Shown piece after piece: positions 7,927-16,840 of a stretch of 64,000 nt of DNA (positions within the stretch are counted from its first letter, which is position 1; each line of letters begins with the position of its first letter). Both the position numbers and the translations under genes were made by a program. The DNA lies in NCBI RefSeq assembly GCF_000621705.1, contig NZ_JHXO01000007.1, positions 186,001 through 250,000 of the forward strand. Reading direction: 5' to 3'. Source of the stretch: Prolixibacter bellariivorans ATCC BAA-1284. GTDB taxonomy: Bacteria > Bacteroidota > Bacteroidia > Bacteroidales > Prolixibacteraceae. A model generated the notes under the pieces. The model was not told where the DNA came from and ran no database searches. It was given only the letters and a program-made list of their open reading frames with translations.

Positions 7927-9615
7927 ATGAAGAAATTTGCTTCTCTGGTATTGCTTTTCCTGATAGGTATCTCACTTTTTGCACAGGACCGGATAACCGG
8001 TAAGAATTTCGCCACTCGCTCTGATGTGATGGCGCGCCATGGCATGGTTTGTACCAGTCAGCCTCTGGCAACACAAATTGGAATTGATATTCTGAAAAAA
8101 GGAGGCTCGGCTGTTGATGCCGCCATTGCAGCCAATGCGGCGCTGGGATTGATGGAACCAACTGGTAGCGGAATGGGAGGCGACCTGTTCGCCATTGTCT
8201 GGGATGCTAAGACGAAAAAACTATACGGACTAAATGCCAGCGGGCGTTCACCAAAAGCTTTAACGTTGGCGATTTTTAAAGAAAAAGGATTGAAGAAAAT
8301 ACCGCCGTTTGGTCCGCTTCCGGTAACAGTTCCCGGTTGTGTCGATGGCTGGTTCTCGTTACACGAACGTTTTGGTAAGCTTCCGATGAAAGATATTCTG
8401 GAACCGACGATTCAATATGCGGAAGAAGGATTTCCGGTGACGGAAATCATTGGCTACTATTTTGGCCGCTCTGTGGAATATTTCAGTAAGAAATTCCCCA
8501 ATGTGACAGAGACTTACATGTCAGACGGTGAACCGCCCTATAAAGGAAAAGTATTCCGGAATCCTATGCTGGCCAGCACCTACCGGGAAATTGCCCAAGG
8601 CGGCCGCGATGCTTTTTATAAAGGCCGCATTGCGCATGTTATTGCCGATTTTATTCAGGAGCAGGGAGGTTACCTTTCGTACGAGGATTTGGCTGCCCAT
8701 CATTCGCAATGGGTAGAGCCGGTTTCGGTTAATTACCGCGGCTACGATGTTTGGGAGCTTCCGCCGAATGGACAGGGAATTGCTGCGTTACAAATGCTCC
8801 AGGTTTTAAAAGGCTACGATATTGCTTCCATGGGATTCGGCTCAGCCGATCACATTCATTATTTCACGGAAGCTAAGAAACTGGCGTTCGAAGATCGGGC
8901 GAAGTATTATGCTGATATGGATTTTGCCAATGTTCCGGTGAAAACCTTGATTTCTGAAAAATATGCTGCAGAGCGCCGAAAACTGATTCGTCCCGATAGG
9001 GCAGGAAAATATTCAGCCGGCGAAATCAGCCAGGGAGAAACAGTTTACCTGACGGCTGCTGACGATGAAGGAAATATGGTTTCATTGATTCAGTCGAACT
9101 ATCGTGGAATGGGTTCCGGAATGGTTCCCCCGGGACTGGGCTTTATGCTCCAGGATCGCGGTCAGCTTTTCAACCTGGAAGAGGGACATGCCAATACCTA
9201 CGAACCGGGGAAACGGCCCTTCCATACCATCATTCCCGCTTTTGTTACCAAAGACGGAAAGCCATATATGAGTTTTGGTGTGATGGGTGGTGATTTTCAG
9301 CCGCAGGGACATGTGCAGATTTTGATGAACATCATCGATTTTGGTATGGGCCTGCAGGAGGCCGGTGATGCTCCGCGTATCAGTCATGATGGTTCTACAT
9401 CACCGACAGGCACGCCAGCTGACGGAACCGGACAGATTTCACTGGAAAGCGGTTTTGGCTACGAAGCTATCAGAACGTTAATGCAACGGGGACATCGTGT
9501 TGGTTTTGAAAATGGAATTTATGGTGGTTATCAGGCTATTATGTACGATGCGAAAAATGATGTTTATTACGGAGCATCTGAATCGAGAAAAGATGGAGAG
9601 GCTATAGGCTATTAA
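7927..9615 (+). CDS. ggt: Gamma-glutamyltransferase family N-terminal nucleophile hydrolase
   Basis: The signal peptide (MKKFASLVLLFLIGISLFAQ) directs this 562-aa proenzyme to the periplasm. Family motifs are QIGIDILKKGGSAVDAAIAA (residues ~45-64), SGMGGDLFAIV, PGCVDGW and GPLPVTVPG. Autocleavage to large and small subunits should occur before Thr372 (GETVYLTAADDEGNMVS). In classical GGTs this position reads TTHxSVxD; here the second Thr and the His are replaced by Val and Tyr, so the substrate may not be glutathione, and a cephalosporin-acylase-like or capsule-type branch is possible. The small subunit has the GMGSGMVPPGLGFMLQDRG stretch in place of the usual GSG...LNN segment. It appears monocistronic. 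Confidence 0.88.
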   Translation: MKKFASLVLLFLIGISLFAQDRITGKNFATRSDVMARHGMVCTSQPLATQIGIDILKKGGSAVDAAIAANAALGLMEPTGSGMGGDLFAIVWDAKTKKLYGLNASGRSPKALTLAIFKEKGLKKIPPFGPLPVTVPGCVDGWFSLHERFGKLPMKDILEPTIQYAEEGFPVTEIIGYYFGRSVEYFSKKFPNVTETYMSDGEPPYKGKVFRNPMLASTYREIAQGGRDAFYKGRIAHVIADFIQEQGGYLSYEDLAAHHSQWVEPVSVNYRGYDVWELPPNGQGIAALQMLQVLKGYDIASMGFGSADHIHYFTEAKKLAFEDRAKYYADMDFANVPVKTLISEKYAAERRKLIRPDRAGKYSAGEISQGETVYLTAADDEGNMVSLIQSNYRGMGSGMVPPGLGFMLQDRGQLFNLEEGHANTYEPGKRPFHTIIPAFVTKDGKPYMSFGVMGGDFQPQGHVQILMNIIDFGMGLQEAGDAPRISHDGSTSPTGTPADGTGQISLESGFGYEAIRTLMQRGHRVGFENGIYGGYQAIMYDAKNDVYYGASESRKDGEAIGY

Positions 9616-9682
9616 TTAGCGACCTCGATGACATATTTTGTGTTAAATTTAATCTAAATTAATGTATTTTTGATAAGTGATA

Positions 9683-9714
9683 TTTGCATGATAGAATTGT
9701 TCATGCTTTCTTTG
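9683..9714 (+). promoter_or_regulatory. Candidate promoter of the slyD gene
   Basis: TTTG at 9683-9686 is followed after 20 nt by TTTCTTTG at 9707-9714, one base off the TAnnTTTG element. The implied start near 9721 leaves a ~28-nt leader. Weak evidence. Confidence 0.35.
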
Positions 9715-9748
9715 TACGACGCAAAATTTTTGTATTAAATAGCTTATT

Positions 9749-10369
9749 ATGACAATTGCTAGAGATAAAATGGTTTCCCTTACTTATGAACTCAGAGTAG
9801 ACGGGAAGGAAGGAGAAGTATTCGAGAATGCCGGGAAAGAAAATCCTTTGACATTTCTTTACGGAGCCGGATTGATGCTGCCGATGTTCGAAGAACGTCT
9901 GGCTGGATTGTCTGATGGTGCCGTATTTGACGTTGAAATTCCGGCAAAAGATGCTTATGGTGAAGTGAACGAAGAGGCCATCATTAATCTGCCCAAGCAT
10001 ATTTTTGAAGTCAACGGCGAGTTTGATGGAGAGCTGGTTAAACCGGGAAATACTGTTCCGATGATGTCGACTTCAGGACAACGTATGAACGGAATTGTTT
10101 TGGCGGTTGAAGATGATACAGTACGCATGGACTTCAATCACCCGCTGGCAGGAGAAGATTTGTTCTTCAAAGGTGAGGTTCTGGAAGTACGCGATGCAAC
10201 AGCTGAAGAATTGGCTGCTGTATACAACCAGGGCGGTTGTGGCTGCGGAAGCGGCGGCGGTTGTGGAAGCGGAAGCTGTAGCACCGATGAACACGAGCAC
10301 GAGCATGCCCATGCAGGCGGTGGTTGTGGTTGTGGAAGCGGAAGCGGCGGCGGAAGTTGCGGTTGCTAA
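9749..10369 (+). CDS. slyD: FKBP-type peptidyl-prolyl isomerase, SlyD-like, with Cys/His-rich metal-binding tail
   Basis: The 206-aa cytoplasmic protein has the split FKBP fold (VSLTYELRVDGKEGEVFEN; PLTFLYGAGLMLPMFEERL) with an inserted IF chaperone flap (DAYGEVNEEAIINLPKHIF) and the closing motif FNHPLAGEDLFFKGEVLEV. This is the SlyD arrangement. The last ~45 residues are almost only Gly, Cys, Ser and His (GGCGCGSGGGCGSGSC, EHEHEHAHAG, GGCGCGSG, SCGC), with ten or more cysteines, as in nickel-binding E. coli SlyD but richer in Cys-Gly pairs. SlyD assists folding and can deliver Ni2+ to hydrogenase maturation. No hydrogenase gene is in the window. A strong hairpin terminator follows. Confidence 0.93.
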   Translation: MTIARDKMVSLTYELRVDGKEGEVFENAGKENPLTFLYGAGLMLPMFEERLAGLSDGAVFDVEIPAKDAYGEVNEEAIINLPKHIFEVNGEFDGELVKPGNTVPMMSTSGQRMNGIVLAVEDDTVRMDFNHPLAGEDLFFKGEVLEVRDATAEELAAVYNQGGCGCGSGGGCGSGSCSTDEHEHEHAHAGGGCGCGSGSGGGSCGC

Positions 10370-10423
10370 GCAAATCCTAAAAACATTTTCTTTTCCGAAT
10401 AAAGAAATTAACGTATTTTTATC

Positions 10424-10450
10424 AACCCGGGACTTTCCCGGGTTTCTTAT
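10424..10450 (+). terminator. Hairpin terminator between slyD and aroC
   Basis: AACCCGGG-ACTTT-CCCGGGTT, a perfect 8-bp GC-rich stem, is followed by TCTTATTTC. It ends only ~9 nt before the aroC ATG at 10459, so it sits in the aroC leader and could also affect aroC translation if read-through occurs. Confidence 0.7.
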
Positions 10451-10458
10451 TTCAACCT

Positions 10459-11532
10459 ATGAACACGTTTGGACAAATATTCAGGTTAACCACTTTTGGA
10501 GAATCACACGGAGTAGCGATAGGCGGCGTTATTGACGGATGCCCGTCCGGACTGGAACTGGATGTGGAAAAGGTGCAGAAAGATTTGGACCGCCGTAAGC
10601 CTGGCCAGTCGCATATCACGACTCAACGAAAAGAGGGAGACAAAGTTGAATTCCTATCCGGAATTTTTGAAGGAAAAACCACCGGAACGCCCATCGGTTT
10701 CATTATTCGAAATAAAGATCAGCACTCAAGGGATTACAATAACCTCAGGGAGATCTTTCGTCCTTCGCATGCCGATTACACCTACATTAAGAAGTACGGA
10801 CGCCGTGATCACCGTGGGGGCGGACGTTCCTCGGCGCGTGAGACCATTGCCCGTGTAGCTGCCGGAGCAGTTGCCAAGCAATTACTGCAGAATATAGGTG
10901 TAAACATTCAGGCGTATGTATCGCAGGTAGGCGAGGTAGAAGTAAAGAAAAGTTACCTTGAATTGGATCTCGGTTTAACCGAATCGAATATTGTCCGTTG
11001 TCCGGATTTGGAAACGGCTGAAAAAATGATTGCTCGTATTGAAGAAGCCGGACATAATCACGATACGGTTGGCGGTGTCATTACTTGCGTTGCAACCGGA
11101 GCTCCTGCAGGACTGGGTGAGCCGGTTTTCAATAAATTGCATGCCGATTTGGGCCATGCTATGTTGGGTATCAATGCGGTGAAAGGCTTTGAATATGGCT
11201 CCGGTTTTGCCGGAACCCGTCTGTCCGGGTCAGAACACAATGATGTATTTGTGAAAGACGGAGAGACGATTCGCACCAAAACGAACCATTCAGGAGGTGT
11301 GCAGGGAGGAATCTCCAACGGTGAAGACATATACTTCCGGGTCGCCTTCAAACCCATTGCTACCTTGTTGAAAGAGCAGCATACGGTGGACAGCTCATCA
11401 CATGAAGTGACCATTAATCCGAAAGGTCGTCATGATCCGTGTGTATTGCCAAGGGCTGTGCCCATTGTGGAAGCGATGGCAGCGCTGGTTCTGGCTGATC
11501 ATTTCCTGATGAATAGCATCTCAAAACTCTAA
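10459..11532 (+). CDS. aroC: Chorismate synthase
   Basis: AroC converts EPSP to chorismate, the last step of the shikimate pathway, using reduced FMN. The 357-aa length is normal. The N-terminal signature [21 protein letters not shown] (its first bases start at residue ~9), the arginine-rich FMN/EPSP segment [20 protein letters not shown] and the C-terminal [18 protein letters not shown] are all present. Start ATG 10459 gives the usual [18 protein letters not shown] beginning. The next gene starts 11 nt after the stop, suggesting a small operon with the winged-helix protein and YccF. Confidence 0.98.
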   Translation: MNTFGQIFRLTTFGESHGVAIGGVIDGCPSGLELDVEKVQKDLDRRKPGQSHITTQRKEGDKVEFLSGIFEGKTTGTPIGFIIRNKDQHSRDYNNLREIFRPSHADYTYIKKYGRRDHRGGGRSSARETIARVAAGAVAKQLLQNIGVNIQAYVSQVGEVEVKKSYLELDLGLTESNIVRCPDLETAEKMIARIEEAGHNHDTVGGVITCVATGAPAGLGEPVFNKLHADLGHAMLGINAVKGFEYGSGFAGTRLSGSEHNDVFVKDGETIRTKTNHSGGVQGGISNGEDIYFRVAFKPIATLLKEQHTVDSSSHEVTINPKGRHDPCVLPRAVPIVEAMAALVLADHFLMNSISKL

Positions 11533-11543
11533 CATTCTAACCA

Positions 11544-11726
11544 ATGGAAATCACGGAACTAATCTTGCAAACCATGGACGAAGCCGGTCGTCCACTCAAA
11601 GGTGGAGAAATCGCCGAGAGTGCCGGCATTGACAAAAAGATGGTCGACAAAGCTTTGAAAAAGCTGAAAGACGAAGGGAAGATTGTTTCTCCCAAGCGAT
11701 GTTTCTATGAACCCAAACGTCCGTAG
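11544..11726 (+). CDS. Small winged-helix-like DNA-binding protein, 60 aa
   Basis: The peptide reads as one helix-turn-helix with a short wing: ITELILQTMDEAGRPLKGGE, then IAESAGIDKKMVDKALKKL, then KDEGKIVSPKRCFYEP. The repeated charged helices and the final strand/wing (GKIVSP..CFYEP) are what small MarR/ArsR-type winged helices show. It lacks any effector domain. It lies 11 nt after aroC and 25 nt before yccF on the same strand. The target is unknown; it could be a nucleoid or local regulator. Confidence 0.75.
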   Translation: MEITELILQTMDEAGRPLKGGEIAESAGIDKKMVDKALKKLKDEGKIVSPKRCFYEPKRP

Positions 11727-11751
11727 AAAGGACAATTATACCTAATTCGTT

Positions 11752-12120
11752 ATGAGACTTCTTGGAAATATTATCTGGTTCGTTTTTGGAGGCGTTTTTA
11801 TCTTCTTCGAGTATCTTTGGGGCGGCTTGATACTCTGCCTGACCATTGTTGGCATTCCCTGGGGATTGCAGGCTTTTAAACTGGGAATTGCTCATCTGGC
11901 TCCTTTTGGTAAGCATGTTGTTCCAACCGGCGGCAGTATCCCGGTCATTTCGTTTCTGTTGAATGTCGTCTGGATCATTTTGGCCGGTTTTTGGATTGCT
12001 GTTACACATCTTCTGTTCGGAATTCTGTTTTGTATCACCATCGTCGGAATTCCATTCGGCCTGCAGCATTTTAAACTGATGCGACTGGGATTCTATCCCT
12101 TCGGATACGACTTACGGTAA
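11752..12120 (+). CDS. yccF: YccF family inner membrane protein
   Basis: The 122-aa protein contains two copies of the YccF motif: LTIVGIPWGLQAFKLGIAHL and ITIVGIPFGLQHFKLMRLGF. Each is preceded by a hydrophobic helix (NIIWFVFGGVFIFFEYLWGG; FLLNVVWIILAGFWIAVTHL). The family is a small integral membrane protein of unknown function. It is the last gene of the aroC group; a terminator follows 20 nt after the stop and also reaches the convergent nitrilase gene. Confidence 0.9.
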   Translation: MRLLGNIIWFVFGGVFIFFEYLWGGLILCLTIVGIPWGLQAFKLGIAHLAPFGKHVVPTGGSIPVISFLLNVVWIILAGFWIAVTHLLFGILFCITIVGIPFGLQHFKLMRLGFYPFGYDLR

Positions 12121-12140
12121 GCTGTTAAGTCATTTTAGTT

Positions 12141-12171
12141 AGCGTTGAAGGTGATTTCAGCGCTTTTTTTT
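12141..12171 (+). terminator. Terminator of the aroC-yccF group
   Basis: The stem GCGTTGAA / TTTCAGCGC (8 bp, one G-U) is followed by eight Ts. The T run overlaps the stop codon of the convergent nitrilase gene at 12170. Confidence 0.75.
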
Positions 12172-13108
12172 AAGTCATATTGATGAGCGGCTGTTTCGAC
12201 TTTTTCACAGTTAAACTGAAAATATCGGGTCGCGAATAATGGCCCGCTACATCGAGCGAACGCCGCCGATCGATGATATCCTGCAAGTCATACTCTCCGT
12301 ATAGGATACCTTTTTCCCGTTTCATCGGGCCTGCGGCAATCTTTCCGAAGGGATTGATCAGAACAGCATCTCCATCGGTGAACCATTCCTCTTCATTCGG
12401 AAAAACTTCTTTTTTATAAGGAAAATTTTCCGGGATGTCATTTCCCTGGAAAGGTGTGGCGCAACTGGCTACCCAACATCCGCTTTCCCGGGCTATATGC
12501 CCCATCGTACCAATCCAGTTGGGGCCATAATCCCACGTGGGAGCCAGGTAGAGCTCTAAGCCTTGTGTATAGAGCGCATATCGCGATAAGGGCATGTAAT
12601 TTTCCCAGCAAATGAGACCGCCAATCTTCCCGGCAGGGGTTTCCACCACATTCATCCCTGAGGCATCACCGCGTCCCCAGGTCATCCGCTCAGCTACCGT
12701 TGGAACTAACTTCCGGTGAACATTAGCCAGTTTTCCATCCGGACTGATAATCGCAAACGTGTTGTAGAGCGTAGTGCCTGAAGCTTCTGCATTAAGTTCG
12801 TTCATGCCAATGGCCACGGTAATCTTGTTGTCTTTTGCCACTTTCCGGATTTTCGCTAATCCGTCTTTCGATAAATCGACCGAATTTTCCACCAGTATGC
12901 GGTGCATTACCTTGGCTTTTTCAAAATCGGTACTCGGTCTTAATCGCCAAATCCATGCCGGGTAACCGGGAATATAAGCTTCCGGAAACATAACGAGACC
13001 GGCGTTGTTTTTGGCTGCTCCAGCAATTAACTCACAGCAGAGCGCAATGGTCTTTTCCAAATCCATAAATATCGGGGGAACCTGTACAATGGCGATTTTC
13101 TTTTTCAT
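12170..13108 (-). CDS. Carbon-nitrogen hydrolase (nitrilase branch)
   Basis: The 312-aa protein has the complete catalytic triad of the nitrilase superfamily: Glu43 (LVMFPEAYIPGYP), Lys133 (VHRKLVPTVAERM) and the nucleophile Cys167 (GGLICWENYMPL). The CWEN context and the YPAW segment after the Glu are typical of true nitrilases, which turn nitriles into acid plus ammonia, and not of amidases (CYD) or omega-amidases. No signal peptide is present, so it is cytoplasmic. It is a single gene between convergent yccF and a divergent aminotransferase gene. The natural substrate (aliphatic, aryl or cyanide-derived) cannot be read from the sequence. Confidence 0.9.
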   Translation of the reverse strand: MKKKIAIVQVPPIFMDLEKTIALCCELIAGAAKNNAGLVMFPEAYIPGYPAWIWRLRPSTDFEKAKVMHRILVENSVDLSKDGLAKIRKVAKDNKITVAIGMNELNAEASGTTLYNTFAIISPDGKLANVHRKLVPTVAERMTWGRGDASGMNVVETPAGKIGGLICWENYMPLSRYALYTQGLELYLAPTWDYGPNWIGTMGHIARESGCWVASCATPFQGNDIPENFPYKKEVFPNEEEWFTDGDAVLINPFGKIAAGPMKREKGILYGEYDLQDIIDRRRSLDVAGHYSRPDIFSLTVKKSKQPLINMT

Positions 13109-13366
13109 GGCTGGTTATTTGAAGATTAGTAAAGTAGAGTGGAGGCCTCGCAAGCCAGGTATTAGGTGCTTTAATGAACATCGCTGATTAAATTTACGGC
13201 TTTTCAAACGGGATGACCAGCAACTTGACGAATATTCGGATATAATTATCTGAATTAGTGCGAGTAAATGCTAATAATTTCAACAAGAAAATTATGATAA
13301 TTCTTCTCCTTGCGGGAAAGTTGGGTAACTTTAGCATTATCAAACCCAATCAAAAACCGTTGAAGC

Positions 13367-14530
13367 ATGGAAGCCCGTCTGCTTGGCCAGATAAAGCCTT
13401 TTATCGTCATGGAGGTGCTCGAACGCGCCAATGAACTGCAAAAACAAGGTGTCGATATCATTCACATGGAAGTGGGAGAGCCGGACTTTGATGTGCCGGA
13501 ATGTGTGAAAGCAGCCTGTGAAGCAGGAATTCGAAGTGGTTATACTCATTATACGCACAGCCTGGGTGATCCGGAACTGCGCGAAGCCATCAGCCGACAT
13601 TATAAGAATACATATGGTGTTTCGGTAAAACCGGAACAAATTCTGGTTACATCAGGTACTTCTCCCGGAATTCTTTTGGCTTTGTCTGTGTTGCTGAATG
13701 CCGGAGACGAGGTAATTCTTTCCGATCCGGGATATGCCTGTTACGCTAATTTTGTGACTTATGCGGGTGGCAAACCGGTAACTGTTCCTGTAGAGGCAAC
13801 GAACGGATTTCAATATACTCCGGAAGGTATTTGCGGGAAACTGACAGAACGAACCAAAGCCATTCTTATTAATTCGCCGATGAATCCTACCGGAAATTTA
13901 CTGACTCCGGAAACCATGAAAGCCATTGCTCAGTATTCTCCATATATTATCTCCGATGAGATTTACCATGGATTGGTATACGGCGAAAAGGCACATTCAA
14001 TCCTGGAGTTTACCGATAAAGCATTTGTGCTGAACGGTTTTTCGAAGTTGTATGCCATGACCGGTCTGCGTCTGGGGTATTTGATTGCTCCGGAGAAATA
14101 CATGCGTCATTTGCAGATTTTGCAACAAAACCTCTTTATCTGCGCCAATTCGGTGGCTCAGCGGGCAGGAATCGCAGCTTTGGAGAAAGGTGGTCCGGAT
14201 ATTGAACGGATGCGGCTAACCTACGACAGACGACGTAAGTTTCTCATTCAGCGATTACGGGAATTGGGATTTACTATTCCGGTAGAACCAACCGGTGCAT
14301 TTTACATTTTCGTCGATGCCAGCCACCTCTCCAACGATTCGTATAAACTTGCGTTCGATATGTTGGAGAAAGCTCATATCGGAGTTACACCAGGCATCGA
14401 CTTTGGTGCAAATGGCGAAGGTTATCTTCGTTTTTCGTATGCCAATTCGCTGGAAAACCTGGAAGAAGGGATGAGACGGCTGGAAAATTATCTGCAAAAT
14501 TTCAATGGATTGGATTCAGGTGACAAATAA
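13367..14530 (+). CDS. Class I/II pyridoxal-phosphate aminotransferase
   Basis: A 387-aa fold-type I aminotransferase. Visible features are MEVGEPDFDVPE near the N-terminus, YTHYTHSLGDPELREAIS, Asn173 (INSPMNPTGN), Asp197 and Tyr200 (IISDEIYHGLVYG), the Schiff-base Lys227 (LNGFSKLYAMTGLRLGYLI) and the substrate Arg in YLRFSYANS near the C-terminus. It belongs to the aspartate/aromatic aminotransferase group (AspC/PatA-like). Candidate amino donors are aspartate, alanine or aromatic residues; this cannot be settled from the sequence. It is monocistronic, in front of GH97. Confidence 0.92.
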   Translation: MEARLLGQIKPFIVMEVLERANELQKQGVDIIHMEVGEPDFDVPECVKAACEAGIRSGYTHYTHSLGDPELREAISRHYKNTYGVSVKPEQILVTSGTSPGILLALSVLLNAGDEVILSDPGYACYANFVTYAGGKPVTVPVEATNGFQYTPEGICGKLTERTKAILINSPMNPTGNLLTPETMKAIAQYSPYIISDEIYHGLVYGEKAHSILEFTDKAFVLNGFSKLYAMTGLRLGYLIAPEKYMRHLQILQQNLFICANSVAQRAGIAALEKGGPDIERMRLTYDRRRKFLIQRLRELGFTIPVEPTGAFYIFVDASHLSNDSYKLAFDMLEKAHIGVTPGIDFGANGEGYLRFSYANSLENLEEGMRRLENYLQNFNGLDSGDK

Positions 14531-14581
14531 CTTATAAGCCATTTATTTGTAGCTAATCACGTTAGTTTAAAGCGAAGTCAT

Positions 14582-14589
14582 TAAATTTG
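14582..14589 (+). promoter_or_regulatory. Putative -7 promoter element of the GH97 gene
   Basis: TAAATTTG is a perfect TAnnTTTG, 31 nt before the ATG at 14621. No good TTTG lies at the matching -33 distance, which hints at an activated or weak promoter. Confidence 0.45.
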
Positions 14590-14620
14590 TGACTGTTGCT
14601 AACCAATTAAACCTGACGTG

Positions 14621-16576
14621 ATGAAGTTGAATAAGATTCTGCTTTCCTTTATATTGCTCTGCAGTTTTTCGTTTTTGCAGGCTGCTGACATCCAACCACT
14701 CCGTTCACCCGACGGTAAAATTAAGGTCACTATTCGGCAAACCGATAAGCTCTATTATTCGGTTGATTATAATGACCAGAATATTCTTTGGTACTCGCCG
14801 CTGAGTCTGACGGTCGACAACCAGAGACTTGGATTCCGTGATCAGGTTGTTAGTCAACTAACACGTTCCAACAGTTCTGTGATTAAACCCTATTGGTGGT
14901 TTCGCAGCGAAATTCCGGATGATTATAATGAATTGGAGTTGGTATTCGAAGGAAAGTATTCTATCATCTTCAGAGCGTATAACGATGGAATAGCTTATCG
15001 GTGGAAAACCGCTTTTCGGGGAAATGTCAAGGTTCAGGATGAAGAAGTTGAATATCGTTTTCCGAAAAACTATCTGCTGATTTCTCATCAGGTTGGAGAC
15101 TTCCAGACATCTTATGAAAAAAATTATACCAAAGCACCTATTCAGTCTTTGAAGGAGGCTGATTTTACATCCATTCCTGTTATTGTCGACGAAGAAAATC
15201 TCAAAGTTGCCGTCACGGAGGCTGATTTGTACGATTATCCGGGAATGTATCTGACACATTTCGATAATGCGTCTGGTCGGCCATTTCTTACGGGACTATT
15301 TCCTCGCTATCCCGAAAAGGTGAAAAAAGGCGGGCATGGGAACTTCAATCTCAGGGTAACTAGACGCGCCGATTATATGGCCCAGACTGACGGAACACGG
15401 GAATTTCCCTGGCGCGTGCTGATTGTTGCTCCGGAAGACAAGGATTTGGCAGCAAATGATATTGTCTATCGTCTGGCCCGGAAAGCACAATTCGATGCAT
15501 CATGGGTAAAACCGGGAAAAGTATCGTGGGAGTGGTGGAACGATTGGAATTTGGAAGGTGTCAACTTCCAGGCCGGCATCAACATGGATACGTACAAGTA
15601 TTATATCGATTTCGCCGCACGTCACCACATCGACTATGTATTGATGGATGAAGGCTGGTCCGATCAGTTCGATATCTTATTGCCCAAGCCAGGTATCGAC
15701 GTACCCGAGTTGGTGCAATATGGACGAAAAAGAGGTGTGAAAATACTGCTCTGGACGGTTTGGCATACCATCGACCGGCAAATGAATGAGGCGCTTGCCT
15801 TGTTTGAAAAATGGGGAGTAGCCGGTGTAAAAGTCGATTTTATAGATCGGGATGACCAGGTAGCCGTCAATTTCTATGAACGTCTGGCCGCCGAGGCTGC
15901 CAAACACCACTTGTTGGTTGACTATCATGGTTGTTCCAAGCCAACCGGGTTGGAAAGAACCTATCCGAATGTGCTGAATTTTGAATCGGTGAGGGGAAAT
16001 GAATACAACAAGTTTACCTCGCCCGATACGCCGGAGCACAACGTTGATATTACCTATATCAGAATGCTGGCCGGGCCGATGGATTATACTCCGGGTGCCA
16101 TGCGGAACGCTGCCAAGGGGCAGTTCTTTACCTCGTACAGTATGCCAATGAGCTACGGAACGCGATGCCAACAATTGGGTATGTACATTTGCTATTTCGC
16201 TCCTTTGCAGATGCTTTGCGATGCTCCGACCGAATACGAAAAATATCCTGACATTCTGAAGTTCCTGTCGGAAGTGCCGGTTACCTGGGACGAAACGATT
16301 CCGCTTGACGGCAAACTGGGAGAATACGTTGTATTGGCCAGAAGAAAGGGAAACACGTGGTACATCGGTGCATTGAATAATTGGACGGAACGTACCATCA
16401 GGATTGATTTATCTTTTATCAGCGAGGGACAGCATCAGGCACAGATGTTTGTCGACGGAAAGAATGCAGACCGGCGCGGAGATGATTATATGGTGATTTC
16501 GCAACGTGTGAATAACAGTACACCACTTGAAATAACATTAAAACCGGGCGGCGGTACTGCCATCCGGATTGAATAG
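14621..16576 (+). CDS. Glycoside hydrolase family 97
   Basis: A 652-aa periplasmic enzyme with signal peptide (MKLNKILLSFILLCSFSFLQA) when started at the ATG; a GTG directly before it adds one residue. The N-terminal super-beta-sandwich runs to ~290 (ADIQPLRSPDGKIKVTI). The (beta/alpha)8 barrel follows (WEWWNDWNLEG; YVLMDEGWSD; AGVKVDFIDRDDQ; VDYHGCSKPTGLERTYPN). The family contains inverting alpha-glucosidases with two Glu bases (SusB type) and retaining alpha-galactosidases with an Asp nucleophile. Candidate residues here are Asp406 in VDF and Glu455 in NFESVRGNEY; I cannot decide the mechanism by eye. It stands alone, 30 kb from the polysaccharide locus, with its own terminator. A supporting role in alpha-glucan breakdown is possible. 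Confidence 0.93.
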   Translation: MKLNKILLSFILLCSFSFLQAADIQPLRSPDGKIKVTIRQTDKLYYSVDYNDQNILWYSPLSLTVDNQRLGFRDQVVSQLTRSNSSVIKPYWWFRSEIPDDYNELELVFEGKYSIIFRAYNDGIAYRWKTAFRGNVKVQDEEVEYRFPKNYLLISHQVGDFQTSYEKNYTKAPIQSLKEADFTSIPVIVDEENLKVAVTEADLYDYPGMYLTHFDNASGRPFLTGLFPRYPEKVKKGGHGNFNLRVTRRADYMAQTDGTREFPWRVLIVAPEDKDLAANDIVYRLARKAQFDASWVKPGKVSWEWWNDWNLEGVNFQAGINMDTYKYYIDFAARHHIDYVLMDEGWSDQFDILLPKPGIDVPELVQYGRKRGVKILLWTVWHTIDRQMNEALALFEKWGVAGVKVDFIDRDDQVAVNFYERLAAEAAKHHLLVDYHGCSKPTGLERTYPNVLNFESVRGNEYNKFTSPDTPEHNVDITYIRMLAGPMDYTPGAMRNAAKGQFFTSYSMPMSYGTRCQQLGMYICYFAPLQMLCDAPTEYEKYPDILKFLSEVPVTWDETIPLDGKLGEYVVLARRKGNTWYIGALNNWTERTIRIDLSFISEGQHQAQMFVDGKNADRRGDDYMVISQRVNNSTPLEITLKPGGGTAIRIE

Positions 16577-16595
16577 TTGTATTGGCTCAACACAA

Positions 16596-16630
16596 AAACC
16601 TGTCTGGAAATTCAATCAGACAGGTTTTTT
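16596..16630 (+). terminator. Strong terminator after GH97
   Basis: AAACCTGTCTG / CAGACAGGTTT, an 11-bp perfect stem with a 10-nt loop, is followed by TTTT. It sits 20 nt after the GH97 stop. Confidence 0.9.
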
Positions 16631-16840
16631 ATGTCCCAAAAATGGCGAATCGGTGAGTGGATTTCAGTAATTAGTGTATTCGTGCTAAAGGATGTTAATA
16701 GTAAGCAACCATGGTCCAAGTTTATGGCATCCTGAAGATGAACGCAAGGTTGTTTTCCGTAATTTAGACGGAAATTTAACCCTGAGTAATGAAATCGGTT
16801 ATGTTGGTTTCATTAGCCCATGAACAGATGATAATACTTG

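Noticed and set aside
10095-10535. Frames in other phases across the SlyD tail
   Set aside because: Low-complexity Gly/Cys codons open the other frames; the SlyD frame has the full FKBP fold.
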